Shown here one piece after another: positions 16,136-24,772 of a stretch of 53,880 nt of DNA (its first letter is position 1; every line of letters starts with the position of its first letter). Both the position numbers and the translations under genes were made by a program. Source of the stretch: JAVBLF01 sp031553675 (GTDB taxonomy: Bacteria; Bacillota; Clostridia; Christensenellales; CALWSW01); the NCBI GenBank assembly GCA_031553675.1, contig JAVBLF010000024.1, positions 1 to 53,880 on the forward strand. Direction: 5' to 3'. Below the pieces are notes generated by a model that worked only from the letters and a program-made list of their open reading frames with translations, was not told where the DNA came from and made no database searches.

Positions 16136-16254
16136 GCGCTTCCTCCATCGTTCGGCCCATCGTGACAATCTGGCAACATTGTAGCACATTTCCGGGACTT
16201 CATTGTAGCAGGCAATTGCGATGCGACGATGAAAGCACGGCGTTATTTCGATGG

Positions 16255-16293
16255 AAGCGCAAAGAAGTGTGCTTGGCACACTTCTTTGCGCTT
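16255..16293. terminator. Strong hairpin between the NlpC/P60 gene and the response regulator
   Basis: An 18-pair stem (AAGCGCAAAGAAGTGTGC and complement) with a 3-base loop starts about 8 bases after the NlpC/P60 stop. The T-run (TTTT) is on the plus strand only, so on the minus strand it would be an imperfect terminator or an mRNA-stabilising stem. Confidence 0.55.
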
Positions 16294-16300
16294 TTCTCCA

Positions 16301-16966
16301 TCATTTGGCATAGCTCGCCGACATAAAGCCCGTCAAGACTTTGTCGCCGAGAAAGGTCGTGACGCGCAACCACGCGTCTCCGTCCGCGCCCAGGATGACG
16401 AGAGGATATCCCTTGTCGAGCTGCGCAATCGCCGTTCCGCCTGGCGTCTGCCGAACGTTGACGCCGTTTCCCTCGCATCGACCCGCGCGCACGTTTTCCC
16501 CTGCCTCCTGAAAACGCAAGGCCGCGACCACGCCGCCGCCGTAGAGGTGGAGGGCGGTGCGCACGACGCCGTGTTCGACACTGCGGGCGTGGATCATGCT
16601 CGACGCGCTTTCGACGATCGCGACGTGGGTGATCTTGTTGAACGAATCACGGCGCGCGCTTGTCCGGAAGAAGAGAAGATCGCCCGCTTGGGGCTTGTAT
16701 GAGGCATTTTGCATCAGCGCTTCGACGCTCGTCAGCTTTTTACCAAGTGCCTTCGTCACATCCGGGTAGATCAAGTCGAACTGCGGATCGTAGACGAGGT
16801 AGCAGCTCGTGTTCTGCTCAGTCTGAAAGGTGTAGCCAGCCGCTTGGTAGGCGCGGGCCACTAGGCTGGAACAATCGAACACGTTTTCCTTCATGCGTTC
16901 GCTTTGGGAATAGCGGCAACCCAATTTGCTGACCGCATATTGCACCACTTTTTCCGTTGTTTTCAT
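16301..16966 (-). CDS. NlpC/P60-family cysteine hydrolase with C-terminal SH3-like domain
   Basis: 221 aa. The catalytic cysteine lies in NVFDCSSLVARAYQAAG and the histidine in KITHVAIVES; QAGDLLFF precedes it as in C40-family peptidases. The C-terminal 65 residues (GNGVNVRQTPGGTAIAQLDKG, WLRVTTFLGDKV) resemble a bacterial SH3 fold. These enzymes cut gamma-D-Glu-diaminopimelate bonds in peptidoglycan. Unusually, no signal peptide is visible, so it may act on muropeptides in the cytoplasm or be exported otherwise. ATG 16966 follows GAGGAAG; the TTG at 16969 is an unlikely start. Confidence 0.88.
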   Translation of the reverse strand: MKTTEKVVQYAVSKLGCRYSQSERMKENVFDCSSLVARAYQAAGYTFQTEQNTSCYLVYDPQFDLIYPDVTKALGKKLTSVEALMQNASYKPQAGDLLFFRTSARRDSFNKITHVAIVESASSMIHARSVEHGVVRTALHLYGGGVVAALRFQEAGENVRAGRCEGNGVNVRQTPGGTAIAQLDKGYPLVILGADGDAWLRVTTFLGDKVLTGFMSASYAK

Positions 16967-17104
16967 CAAGAACTTCCTCTATCTTTCATTTTGTCACGCA
17001 GATTGCATCGCATATCATTCTATTCTAAACTCCGTGAGGCTGCGATCGCTCGCAAAAACGTTCATAATCGACTGATTTCGACAAATCGATTGATCGGAAC
17101 GCCC

Positions 17105-17132
17105 AAAAAAATACCAACCTTATCGGCTGGTA
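17105..17132 (-). terminator. Terminator after the MATE gene
   Basis: ATACCAGCC/GGTTGGTAT stem, five-base loop, then seven T residues on the minus strand, 45 bases beyond the stop. Confidence 0.88.
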
Positions 17133-17176
17133 TCCTTTGCAACACTTGTGGCCAAGAGCCTGATCCGTGTCTCACA

Positions 17177-18640
17177 CTAAATTGCCATGGCTTCCTGCAA
17201 GCTGGTGCTCTCGGCATCCAATTCCGCTTGCAGACGTGCCATGTGCTTCATCTCCACCGCGACGAAGATCGCGCACACGATCACGGCAGACAAGTCGGCG
17301 ATCGGCCCGGCATAAAGCACGCCGTCGATCCCGAAAAAGCGCGGCAGGATGAGAAGCAGCGGCAGTAGAAACAACCCCTGTCGTGTCAAAGACAGGAAGA
17401 TCCCCTGCCTGGCCTTGCCGGATGCGGTAAAGAAGTTGACCGAAAGCGGCTGCATGCCGCTGACGCAGATCATCATCATGAAGACGCGCATGTAGCGCTC
17501 GGCAAACTCGTAATAGCGATCGCTGCCGTTGCCGAAGATGCTGATGATTTGCCGTGGAAAGATCTGAAAACATGCGAAAAACACGACTGAGATCGCGATC
17601 ACGACGACGAGCGCCTTGCTATAAGTCTCCATGACGCGCCTGTACTTCTTCGCGCCGGTGTTGAAGCCGAAGATCGGTTGGCAGCCCTGGGCCGTACCGA
17701 CGGCAAACGCCAGCACGATGATGTTGAGCTTGGAGATCACGCCCGCCGCCGCCAAGGGAATTTCCTGGCCGTAGACCGACTGCGCGCCGTAGATGCGGAA
17801 GGCGTTGTTCAACGTGATCTGCACGAGCATCATGACGAAGTGGTTGCAGAAGTTCGCCGTGCCCAGCTTGATGATGCCGATCGCTTCGCGTTTTCGGGGC
17901 CGAAGCAGCGATCGGGTGAGTTTGACGGACTGAAACCGGCGCATGTAGCCGAACACCAGCAAGGCCGACACGATCTGTCCGATCACCGTCGCGATGGCGG
18001 CGCCCGCGATCCCCCAATGGAAGACGTACATAAAGAGCGCGTCGAGTCCGACGTTGAGCACCGCGCCCACGCTCGTGCTGATCATCGAAAAGGTTGGGCT
18101 TCCGTCGGCGCGGATCAGGGTGGAGCAGGCCGTCGTAAACACGAGGAAAGGCAGGCCCAGCGCCGTGATCCGCATATAAGTGATCGCGTATGGCAGCGTC
18201 AAGGCGGTCGCGCCAAACGCCAAAAGCATAGGCCGAAGAACGATCAGAGCGATCGCGGCGATCGCGGTGCCGAAAACCACCATCATCGTGAGGCCCGTGC
18301 CGGCAAAGCGCGCCGCCTCATCGGGCTTTTTCGCGCCCATGTTCAGGTTGAAGTTTGCAGCGCTCCCGATGCCGAGCATGAGCGAGATCGCCATGCAGAG
18401 CGTCGTGATCGGAAAGGCGATGTTGGTCGCGGCGTTGCCCAGCATGCCGACGACCTGCCCGATGAAGACCTGGTCGGTGATGTTGTAAGCCGCCGACACC
18501 AGCATGCTGATGATCGACGGGATGGCATACTTTCGGATCAGCCCGCCCACCGGCGCCCATCCGAGCGGATTCCCTTGCGGCGGCGCTTCTGGTGATGCAC
18601 CATGTGCCGTCGCATCATGCGTTTTCGTTTCGCCTTCCAT
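17177..18640 (-). CDS. MATE-family multidrug/sodium efflux transporter
   Basis: 487 aa with 12 hydrophobic segments in two MatE halves. Clear family stretches are PSIISMLVSAAYNITDQVFIG, FPITTLCMAISLMLGIGSA, ALGLPFLVFTTACSTLIRADG, IAGAAIATVIGQIVSAL, AQGCQPIFGFNTGAKKYRRV and FFTASGKARQGIFLSLTRQG. MATE proteins export cationic drugs or metabolites using Na+ or H+ gradients; specificity is unknown. ATG 18640 follows GGAGGAAG. The gene has its own terminator and a likely -10 (TAGAAT, 18680-18675), so it is a single-gene unit. Confidence 0.93.
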   Translation of the reverse strand: MEGETKTHDATAHGASPEAPPQGNPLGWAPVGGLIRKYAIPSIISMLVSAAYNITDQVFIGQVVGMLGNAATNIAFPITTLCMAISLMLGIGSAANFNLNMGAKKPDEAARFAGTGLTMMVVFGTAIAAIALIVLRPMLLAFGATALTLPYAITYMRITALGLPFLVFTTACSTLIRADGSPTFSMISTSVGAVLNVGLDALFMYVFHWGIAGAAIATVIGQIVSALLVFGYMRRFQSVKLTRSLLRPRKREAIGIIKLGTANFCNHFVMMLVQITLNNAFRIYGAQSVYGQEIPLAAAGVISKLNIIVLAFAVGTAQGCQPIFGFNTGAKKYRRVMETYSKALVVVIAISVVFFACFQIFPRQIISIFGNGSDRYYEFAERYMRVFMMMICVSGMQPLSVNFFTASGKARQGIFLSLTRQGLFLLPLLLILPRFFGIDGVLYAGPIADLSAVIVCAIFVAVEMKHMARLQAELDAESTSLQEAMAI

Positions 18641-18713
18641 CTGGCTTCCTCCTTCCGTCACCCCTCGCAATACCATTCTATCATGTCTCGCGCGAAAAAA
18701 GTCACACAACGCG

Positions 18714-21700
18714 CTATTCCACGTTCTTCAGCGATTCAACCATGTCGATCTTGGCGAGCCGGACGTTCATCACGAGGTTGACGAATACAGCGAAGAGCGC
18801 CGACAGCGCGACGGCGTAGGCGTAGCTGAGCGGCTCGATCACGCGCGGGAATTTGAACAGGTCGATCTCCGCCGAGCTGAGCACAAAGCGGTCGAGGAAA
18901 ATGCCGGCCACCAAGCCCACCGCGATGCCCATGGCCGTCACAGCGCCGTTTTCGCGGTAAACGTACATCGCGAGCTCGCTGTCGTAAAAGCCCAGAACCT
19001 TGATCGTAGCGAGCTCCCGAATGCGCTCGGAAATGTTGATGTTCGTCAGGTTGAAGAGCACGACAAAGGCCAGAGCGCAGGCCAGAACCAGCAGCACGAT
19101 CGTCACGATGCCCAGCGCGTTGGTCGAGTCGCTGAGGTTGTTGAGGATGTCGTCAGTGTTGATCACGGCGCGGACATCGTCGTGCTTGAGCAGTCGATTC
19201 GCAAAGGAAACCGGATCGTCCGTCAGCGCCAGCAAACCGTTTGGCAGCGGCGCCTCGCCAAACAGATCTTCGTAGACGTCGGGCGCCATGTAGATGAAGT
19301 GCATGACGTAGTTTTCGACGATGCCCGTCACCCGGCTTTCATAGGACTTGCCGTCGCTGTCCGTCATCGTGAAACGATCGCCGATCCCGACCCCCATCGT
19401 GCGGGCAAGCTTTTCGGTCAGGAAGACGCTCCCCGGCGCAAGTGTGAGTGCCGCGTCGCTCTTCGGCGGCTTCAGGGCGATGTAGCGCCCCAAGGCTTCG
19501 GGCGTTTCGGGCACGACCAAGGAGGCCGAAAAGCCGTTTTCGACGCCCGCCGTATCGACCGACTCCTCGCGGATGAAGAGGTGCTCGCCCGATAGCTGTG
19601 CCTCGATCGACGCGCGTCGGCTTGAAGTTTCGATCTCCTTGAGGTAGGCCCGCGCGTCGTACTTGACGATCGTGCCGTACTGGAGGGTCGAAACGCTTGA
19701 AACGGAGTCGCTCAAGCCAAACGCCGTCAAGAGCAGGGCTGTACAGCCCGCGATGCCGACGACCGTCATGAAAAAGCGTTTTTTGTAGCGGAAGATGTTG
19801 CGCGCCGTCACCTTGCCGATGAAGCCAAGGTTGTTCCAAATGAAGCCGATCCGCTCAAAGAGCACCCGCTTGCCGACGGGGGGCGATTTCGGACGCATCA
19901 GGAGGGACGGCTCCCCGACCATCGATCCGGCGCAGGTGACGATCGTGACCGAAACGACCGACAGCACGGCCATGGCGATCGCGATCGCGCTCGTGTCGAT
20001 CGGGACGGGCGTCTCGACAGGGGGCATGTGGTAGAGGAAGCCGTAGGCCTCCGAGATGACGCGGGGGAAGAGCCAGCTTCCGACGAAGACCCCCAGCATC
20101 CCGCCCGAAAAACTTGCGCCAAACGCGTAGACGAGGTATTTCGCCATGATCGCCGCTGGCCGGTAGCCGAGCGCCTTGTAGATGCCGATCTGGGTGCGGT
20201 GTTCCTCGACCATGCGCGACATGCTCGTCAGCGAGACGAGGATGGCGACGAGGTAGAAGACCATCGGAAAGACATAGCCGATCTTTTGCAGCCGCAGTGT
20301 GTCCTGGTAGTAGGAATCGAAGGCCAGGCCATCCTCGCGCGTGTCGACGAACCACTCGGGGTCGGCCGCGTCGTCGAGGTCTTCCTGGGCTTCGTCGAGG
20401 TCCTCTTTCGTGTCGTCCAGCGTGTTGAGCGCATCGACTTCGCTGGCGTGCAGCGAATCGACGCCCTGGCGGTAGGCGTTCCAGCCCTGGATGTACGATT
20501 CCCAGCCACCGTCGAGGTCGGCCTGCGATTTTCTCCGCGCGTCGTCGATCGCGCGTTGGGCGCTTTCGATCTGTTGGTCAGCGCGTTCCAGATCGACGAG
20601 CGCTTGTGCGAGCGTCACCCGCGCCACATCGATCTCCGCTTGCTGGGCGTCGAGCGTCCGCAGACCGTCGTCGATTTGGCGGTAGGACGCGTCGATCTGG
20701 GGGGAAGCGCCGCGCGGCGCCATGCCTTGCAGCGCGGAAAGCTGGCCTTGGAGTGACGTTTTCGCGGCGTTGATTTCGTTTTGCGCGTTTTTGAGCGCAG
20801 TCCTTTGGGCGTCGAGTTCGATGCGGTTGGCGGTGATCTCGCGCTTCTTTTGGTCGAGATCGCGCTGTCTCGCCACGATCTCCTCGGTCAGGCTGCTCTG
20901 TCCCTTTTTGAGGTCGCCCGCCGTGTCGTAGAGCGCCCCTTCGACGTCGTCGAGCTCGCGCCGCCCTGCCGCCGTCGATTTGTCGAGCTCGGTCCGCGCA
21001 TCGTCGTAGTCGATCCACGCGTCGTTCAGGTTCGTCCTCGTGTCCGCGCGGTCGGCGATGTGCTGCGCCAGCCTTTCGTCTCCCAACGCTTCGATCGTCT
21101 TTTTCCAACCGTCTGCCACGTCGTAGTAGCCCTCGCTCAGGTTGTCGATCCGCTGTGAACCCCGCATGCGAACAAAGGCGTCGGTGTAGACGTCGAGCAC
21201 GTAAGCCTGGGGGTGAAGGTAGAGGTAGTAGGCCAGCGTCCCGTCCCCCAGCGTCGTATTGCCGCGCTCGTGCGAGATGTAGAGGGGCGAGGACACGACG
21301 CCGACGATCGTAAAGGTCTCGGAGTAGAGGACGGCGTCGTAGTCTTCGTCGTCGTCCAGGCCGAGCACGATCGTGTCGCCCAGCCGGAAGCGCCCGTCCT
21401 GAAAGAGCTGGCGCTCGACGGCACACTCCGACGGCTTGCGCGGCAGCCTGCCCTGCACCACGTCGATCCGGTTGAGGCCGTCGGGCAGCGCATAGGTGCG
21501 CGCGGCATGCAAACCGTCCCGGTGGATGAAGGCGTCGAACACATAAGTCGGCATCACTTCGTCCACACCGGGCGTCCGGCGAAGGGCGGCGATATCGGCG
21601 TCGGAAAAGCCGGTCGTCGATTTGATTTGGATGTCGTAGAGTTTGTGGGATTTGAATGTCTGGTCTGCGATGGCGCGCATGTCGAACGCCGCGGCCTGGA

Positions 21701-21806
21701 TGCCGACGACGGATGCCGCGCCCAGCGCCGTGATGATCAGAAGCGAGAGGAAACGCCCGAGCGTGTTTTTGATCTCGCGGAAGATGTCCTTCCAAAATGG
21801 GTTCAT
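18714..21806 (-). CDS. Large FtsX-type ABC transporter permease with coiled-coil extracytoplasmic domain
   Basis: 1030 aa. An N-terminal membrane helix (about 17-40, FLSLLIITALGAASVVGIQA) leads to an extracytoplasmic region with a long coiled coil (about 250-480, rich in ALxxAQxEI and DDA repeats). The first FtsX membrane block is about 505-640 and the second about 890-1010 (FVVLFNLTNINISERIRELATIKVLGF is the FtsX signature). This layout fits MacB-like mechanotransmission systems that move lipids, peptides or antibiotics rather than solutes. Start ATG lies three bases after the ATPase stop, so the pair is translationally coupled. Confidence 0.9.
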   Translation of the reverse strand: MNPFWKDIFREIKNTLGRFLSLLIITALGAASVVGIQAAAFDMRAIADQTFKSHKLYDIQIKSTTGFSDADIAALRRTPGVDEVMPTYVFDAFIHRDGLHAARTYALPDGLNRIDVVQGRLPRKPSECAVERQLFQDGRFRLGDTIVLGLDDDEDYDAVLYSETFTIVGVVSSPLYISHERGNTTLGDGTLAYYLYLHPQAYVLDVYTDAFVRMRGSQRIDNLSEGYYDVADGWKKTIEALGDERLAQHIADRADTRTNLNDAWIDYDDARTELDKSTAAGRRELDDVEGALYDTAGDLKKGQSSLTEEIVARQRDLDQKKREITANRIELDAQRTALKNAQNEINAAKTSLQGQLSALQGMAPRGASPQIDASYRQIDDGLRTLDAQQAEIDVARVTLAQALVDLERADQQIESAQRAIDDARRKSQADLDGGWESYIQGWNAYRQGVDSLHASEVDALNTLDDTKEDLDEAQEDLDDAADPEWFVDTREDGLAFDSYYQDTLRLQKIGYVFPMVFYLVAILVSLTSMSRMVEEHRTQIGIYKALGYRPAAIMAKYLVYAFGASFSGGMLGVFVGSWLFPRVISEAYGFLYHMPPVETPVPIDTSAIAIAMAVLSVVSVTIVTCAGSMVGEPSLLMRPKSPPVGKRVLFERIGFIWNNLGFIGKVTARNIFRYKKRFFMTVVGIAGCTALLLTAFGLSDSVSSVSTLQYGTIVKYDARAYLKEIETSSRRASIEAQLSGEHLFIREESVDTAGVENGFSASLVVPETPEALGRYIALKPPKSDAALTLAPGSVFLTEKLARTMGVGIGDRFTMTDSDGKSYESRVTGIVENYVMHFIYMAPDVYEDLFGEAPLPNGLLALTDDPVSFANRLLKHDDVRAVINTDDILNNLSDSTNALGIVTIVLLVLACALAFVVLFNLTNINISERIRELATIKVLGFYDSELAMYVYRENGAVTAMGIAVGLVAGIFLDRFVLSSAEIDLFKFPRVIEPLSYAYAVALSALFAVFVNLVMNVRLAKIDMVESLKNVE

Positions 21807-21809
21807 GCC

Positions 21810-22517
21810 TTACCACTCTATCTCGGAGATCGGCGTCGGGTGGTCGTTGTCGTTCAATTCTTCCACCTTGCCGCTCTTGATTTTGACGACGCGATCGGCC
21901 ATGGGGGCGATGGCCATGTTGTGCGTGATCACGACGACGGTGACGCCGTTGACCCGACATTGATCCTGTAGCAATTGCAGGATGCTCTTGCCGGTCTGGT
22001 AGTCGAGCGCGCCGGTCGGCTCGTCGCACAAGAGGAGTTTGGGTTTTTTCGTCAGCGCGCGTGCGATCGCGACGCGCTGCTGCTCGCCGCCCGAGAGCTG
22101 CGCCGGAAAGTTGTTCATCCGGTCGCCCAGGCCGACATCCTTGAGCACCGCCCGCGGGTCGAGCGCGTTTTTGCGGATGTGCGAGGCCAGCTCGACGTTT
22201 TCGACAGCCGTCAAGTTTTGGATCAAATTGTAAAACTGAAACACGAAGCCGATGTCTTCGCGTCGGTAGGTGCAGATCTCGCGCTTGGACAGGCGGGTGA
22301 TGTCCCGCCCGTCGACGACGACCCGCCCGCTCGTGGCGGTGTCCATGCCGCCCAGGATGTTGAGCACGGTCGATTTGCCCGCGCCCGACGGCCCGACGAT
22401 GATGCTGAACTTGCCCTGGTCGAGCGCGAAGTCGATCCCATCGGCCGCGCGCACCGTAACCTGCCCGCTCTGGTATTCGCGGACGACGTCGGTAAACGCG
22501 ACAAAGCCTTCCGGCAT
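21810..22517 (-). CDS. ABC transporter ATP-binding protein (MacB/LolD-like)
   Basis: 235 aa. Walker A GPSGAGKSTVLNILGG, Q-loop FVFQFYNLIQNLT, signature QLSGGEQQRVAIARAL, Walker B LLLCDEPTGALD and H-loop VVITHNMAI place it with the LolD/MacB/FtsE group. The TGALD and TAVENVE motifs are characteristic. ATG 22517 follows GGAGGG. It is transcribed ahead of the FtsX-type permease from a promoter that lies inside the terminator loop of the preceding ligase gene. Confidence 0.95.
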   Translation of the reverse strand: MPEGFVAFTDVVREYQSGQVTVRAADGIDFALDQGKFSIIVGPSGAGKSTVLNILGGMDTATSGRVVVDGRDITRLSKREICTYRREDIGFVFQFYNLIQNLTAVENVELASHIRKNALDPRAVLKDVGLGDRMNNFPAQLSGGEQQRVAIARALTKKPKLLLCDEPTGALDYQTGKSILQLLQDQCRVNGVTVVVITHNMAIAPMADRVVKIKSGKVEELNDNDHPTPISEIEW

Positions 22518-22611
22518 GGGGATCCCTCCTTCGGCGCGCCAAAGCGTCCGATCGCTTTGGTGTTCGGTGTTTCCGGCCTTTTGCCCCTCGCCCCGAAAGC
22601 GCGGGGTACAA

Positions 22612-22650
22612 AAAAGCACCACACAATTATACCAATCCTATGGTGCTTTT
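22612..22650 (-). terminator. Terminator of the CoA-ligase gene, with a promoter inside its loop
   Basis: AAAAGCACCA/TGGTGCTTTT arms of 10 pairs followed by further T residues on the minus strand, 17 bases past the ligase stop. The 19-base loop contains a TATAAT box. Confidence 0.7.
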
Positions 22651-22654
22651 GCAA
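22626..22654 (-). promoter_or_regulatory. Promoter of the MacB-like ABC pair
   Basis: TTGCAA (22654-22649), 17 bases, TATAAT (22631-22626) on the minus strand; it overlaps the terminator hairpin of the upstream gene. Confidence 0.7.
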
Positions 22655-22667
22655 AAGCCGAAGGGCA

Positions 22668-23888
22668 TCAATATCGATTGTCAAATACGCGCGTCGACTT
22701 GCGCTCGCTGCGCGGGAGATCGCCGATCGAAACGGCCTTGGCGATCGGCGTGACGCCGATGCGCTGCTTGAAGCCGTGCGTCACCGTCCTTTCGAGCGTC
22801 TTGCGCATGTCTTGGGACACGGCTGTCTCGAAGAAGAGCGTCAGCGTGTCCTTTCCCATCAGGTGGTCGATCATGATCTGGTATTCGCTCGATACGCCGT
22901 CGATCTCGCTCAAAAGCTCGTCAACCCGGCTCGGGAAGAGGATGCTGCCCTTGACCTTCACCATGTCATCCGAACGACCGATCAGCGTGTCGATGCGCGG
23001 GAAGGGCAGGCCGCACGCGCAAGTCCCCGGCAGAATGCGGGTCAAGTCGTGCGTGCGGTACCGAACGAGGGGGGCGCCTTCTTTTCGCAGGGTCGTGATC
23101 ACGAGTTCGCCGGCCTCGCCCTCGGGCAGTGCCGCGCCCGTCTTGGGGTCGACGATCTCGAAGTAGAGGTAGTCGTCCCAATAGTGGATGCCGTGCTGCT
23201 GATCGCAACTGATGCCGATGCCCGGCCCGTAGATCTCGGTCAGGCCGTAAATGTCGTAGAGGGACACGCCCAGCTCGCTCGCGATCCGCGCGCGCATCTT
23301 TTCGCCCCAGCGTTCGGAGCCGATCAAGCCTTTTTTCAGGTGGATCTTGTCGCCGATGCCGCGCTTTTCGATCTCCTCGGCCAAGAGCAGCGCATACGAC
23401 GAGGTCGCGCAGAGCACCGTCGATTGAAGGTCGACCATCATCTGGATCTGGCGGTCGGTGTTGCCCGGGCCGAGTGGCAGCGCCATTGCGCCCAAAAGCT
23501 CCGCGCCGTTCTGAAAGCCGATGCCCGCCGTCCACAAGCCGTAGCCCGGCGTGATGTGGATGCGGTCGCGCGCCGTGACGCCCGCCACTTCGTAGCAGCG
23601 TTTGAACATGATCGCCCAGTCATCGACGTCCCTTCGCGTGTAGGGAATGATGACGGGGGTTCCCGTCGTGCCGGTCGAAGAATGGATGCGCACGATCTCC
23701 TCTTCGGGCACGGCGCTGATGCCGAGCGGGTAGGCGTTGCGCAGGTCGTCTTTGTCGGTCAGCGGCAGGCGCTGGAAATCCTCCAGGCTGCGGATGTCCC
23801 CTGCTTCAATTCCCGCGAAACGGTCTTGGTAAAAAGGGCTGCGCAAGGCATTTTGGACGGCGGTTTGCAAGGATTGGAGTTTTTTCAT
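22668..23888 (-). CDS. Phenylacetate-CoA ligase-like aryl-CoA ligase
   Basis: 406 aa. Adenylate-forming enzyme: the P-loop is IHSSTGTTGTPVIIPYT, followed by YGLWTAGIGFQNGAELLGA, SLYDIYGLTEIYGPGIG, GELVITTLRKEGAPLVRYRTHDL and a C-terminal RSDDMVKVKGSILFPSRV, which are the phenylacetate-CoA ligase family motifs. It activates an arylacetate (phenyl-, hydroxyphenyl- or indoleacetate) with ATP and CoA. ATG 23888 follows AGGAGG; the longer open frame runs back into the T-box. It is preceded by a T-box riboswitch and has its own terminator, so it is a single-gene unit regulated by tRNA charging, probably in aromatic amino-acid metabolism. Confidence 0.92.
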   Translation of the reverse strand: MKKLQSLQTAVQNALRSPFYQDRFAGIEAGDIRSLEDFQRLPLTDKDDLRNAYPLGISAVPEEEIVRIHSSTGTTGTPVIIPYTRRDVDDWAIMFKRCYEVAGVTARDRIHITPGYGLWTAGIGFQNGAELLGAMALPLGPGNTDRQIQMMVDLQSTVLCATSSYALLLAEEIEKRGIGDKIHLKKGLIGSERWGEKMRARIASELGVSLYDIYGLTEIYGPGIGISCDQQHGIHYWDDYLYFEIVDPKTGAALPEGEAGELVITTLRKEGAPLVRYRTHDLTRILPGTCACGLPFPRIDTLIGRSDDMVKVKGSILFPSRVDELLSEIDGVSSEYQIMIDHLMGKDTLTLFFETAVSQDMRKTLERTVTHGFKQRIGVTPIAKAVSIGDLPRSERKSTRVFDNRY

Positions 23889-23923
23889 GGCGATAGCCTC
23901 CTGCGTCACATTCTCCTGGGGAC

Positions 23924-23962
23924 GAAAAAAAGCCCGCCCCCGACGTATCGTCAAGGACGGGC
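23924..23962 (-). terminator. T-box-controlled terminator
   Basis: GCCCGTCC/GGGCGGGC stem followed by seven T residues upstream of the ligase ribosome site. Its 5' arm can pair instead with ACGGGC of the antiterminator at 23979-23994. Confidence 0.85.
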
Positions 23963-24255
23963 GCAATACACTCGTTTGCCCGTGGTGCCACCTTGTTTCG
24001 CGAAGATACACTTCGCCTCAGTAGGATACTGACATATCCCCCATCCGTAACGAGGATGAAACGTCGCGGAATACTCGGCGTTTGACCGCCTTTGACCGCG
24101 CCCTCCGTGGTCCATTTAAGGGCAGTGCCAGACCCCATCGGGTTTGGCTCGCCCAAACGCGCCGTTTCCTGCGGGGCTTCCAGCTTCCCCCGCTCTCTGT
24201 GAAGGCGTATCGCGTCTTGATCTCCACTTCATCGGTTTCATATTCGATTGTTTCC
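23924..24255 (-). promoter_or_regulatory. T-box riboswitch, probably tryptophan-specific
   Basis: The minus-strand leader contains the T-box core AAGGTGGCACCACGGG (23994-23979), the Stem I AGAGAG motif and a GCGGGG-AAGCTGGAAG-CCCCGC distal hairpin (about 24194-24165), and ends in the terminator above. T-boxes sense uncharged tRNA. The UGGC bulge pairs with a tRNA that has G at position 73. The likely specifier region reads UUUGGGCG, in which UGG, UUU and UUG are all possible. Among these only tRNA-Trp normally has G73, so UGG is the best fit. The exact fold of Stem I was not resolved. Confidence 0.85.
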
Positions 24256-24284
24256 AGTGTACGCCTAAGCATGGATTTTGTCAA
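24256..24284 (-). promoter_or_regulatory. Promoter of the T-box leader
   Basis: TTGACA (24284-24279), 17 bases, TACACT (24261-24256) on the minus strand. Confidence 0.8.
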
Positions 24285-24326
24285 CTTGGAGATGATCGGC
24301 GATGCCCGGTCCTGTCGCCGCAAAGT

Positions 24327-24755
24327 TCACTTCTGCTCTTCCGATCTTGTATCGTTCAGCATGGCGTTGATCTTTTCGGAGTCGGCGACGTTGCGCTTGA
24401 ACTCGATCACGGACGCCGCGAAGTAGCTTCCCGCGTAGGTCAGGACGATGATGCCCAGCGCAATCAACGCAACGCCCGCATCGGCAGGTAGTACGCCCAG
24501 CGGGATGCCGAGGCCGAACACACAGGCCAGTACGATGGCGATGTGGACCGGAACGAGCCAACGGGTATCTTCCAGACGCTTCATGGTCAGCGCGATCAAA
24601 ATGGCGATGACCGTCGTGATGAGAAAGAACTTCAGTGCGACGGTCGAACTCAGCGGCCAGACCCAGCCCAGCTTGTCAAACACGCTGTAGCAGAGGATCA
24701 GGATCGCAAAGGAATTGGCTTCGACCAAAACGGTCTTTTTGAGTATGTCTTTCAT
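24327..24755 (-). CDS. DUF3021-family membrane protein
   Basis: 142 aa with four membrane helices (SFAILILCYSVFDKLGW, LKFFLITTVIAILIALTM, WLVPVHIAIVLACVFGLGI, GVALIALGIIVLTYAGSYFAAS). DUF3021 proteins are usually encoded straight after a LytTR DNA-binding protein, as here (17-base gap), and are believed to regulate it from the membrane, although the mechanism is unproven. ATG 24755 follows GGAGG. The C-terminal 25 residues are charged and cytoplasmic. Confidence 0.8.
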   Translation of the reverse strand: MKDILKKTVLVEANSFAILILCYSVFDKLGWVWPLSSTVALKFFLITTVIAILIALTMKRLEDTRWLVPVHIAIVLACVFGLGIPLGVLPADAGVALIALGIIVLTYAGSYFAASVIEFKRNVADSEKINAMLNDTRSEEQK

Positions 24756-24772
24756 CGGATTTCCTCCCCCCA

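Noticed and set aside
16970..17104. AT-rich region with TCGATTTGTCG-like inverted strings before the NlpC/P60 gene
   Set aside because: Arms are short and imperfect and no good -35/-10 pair was found, so no site is claimed.
20578..24032. Very long opposite-frame readings (a 682-aa minus and a 685-aa plus frame)
   Set aside because: They overlap the ABC ATPase, permease and ligase genes, are Arg/Gly/Ala-rich and low in hydrophobic order, and match no family; high GC keeps them open.
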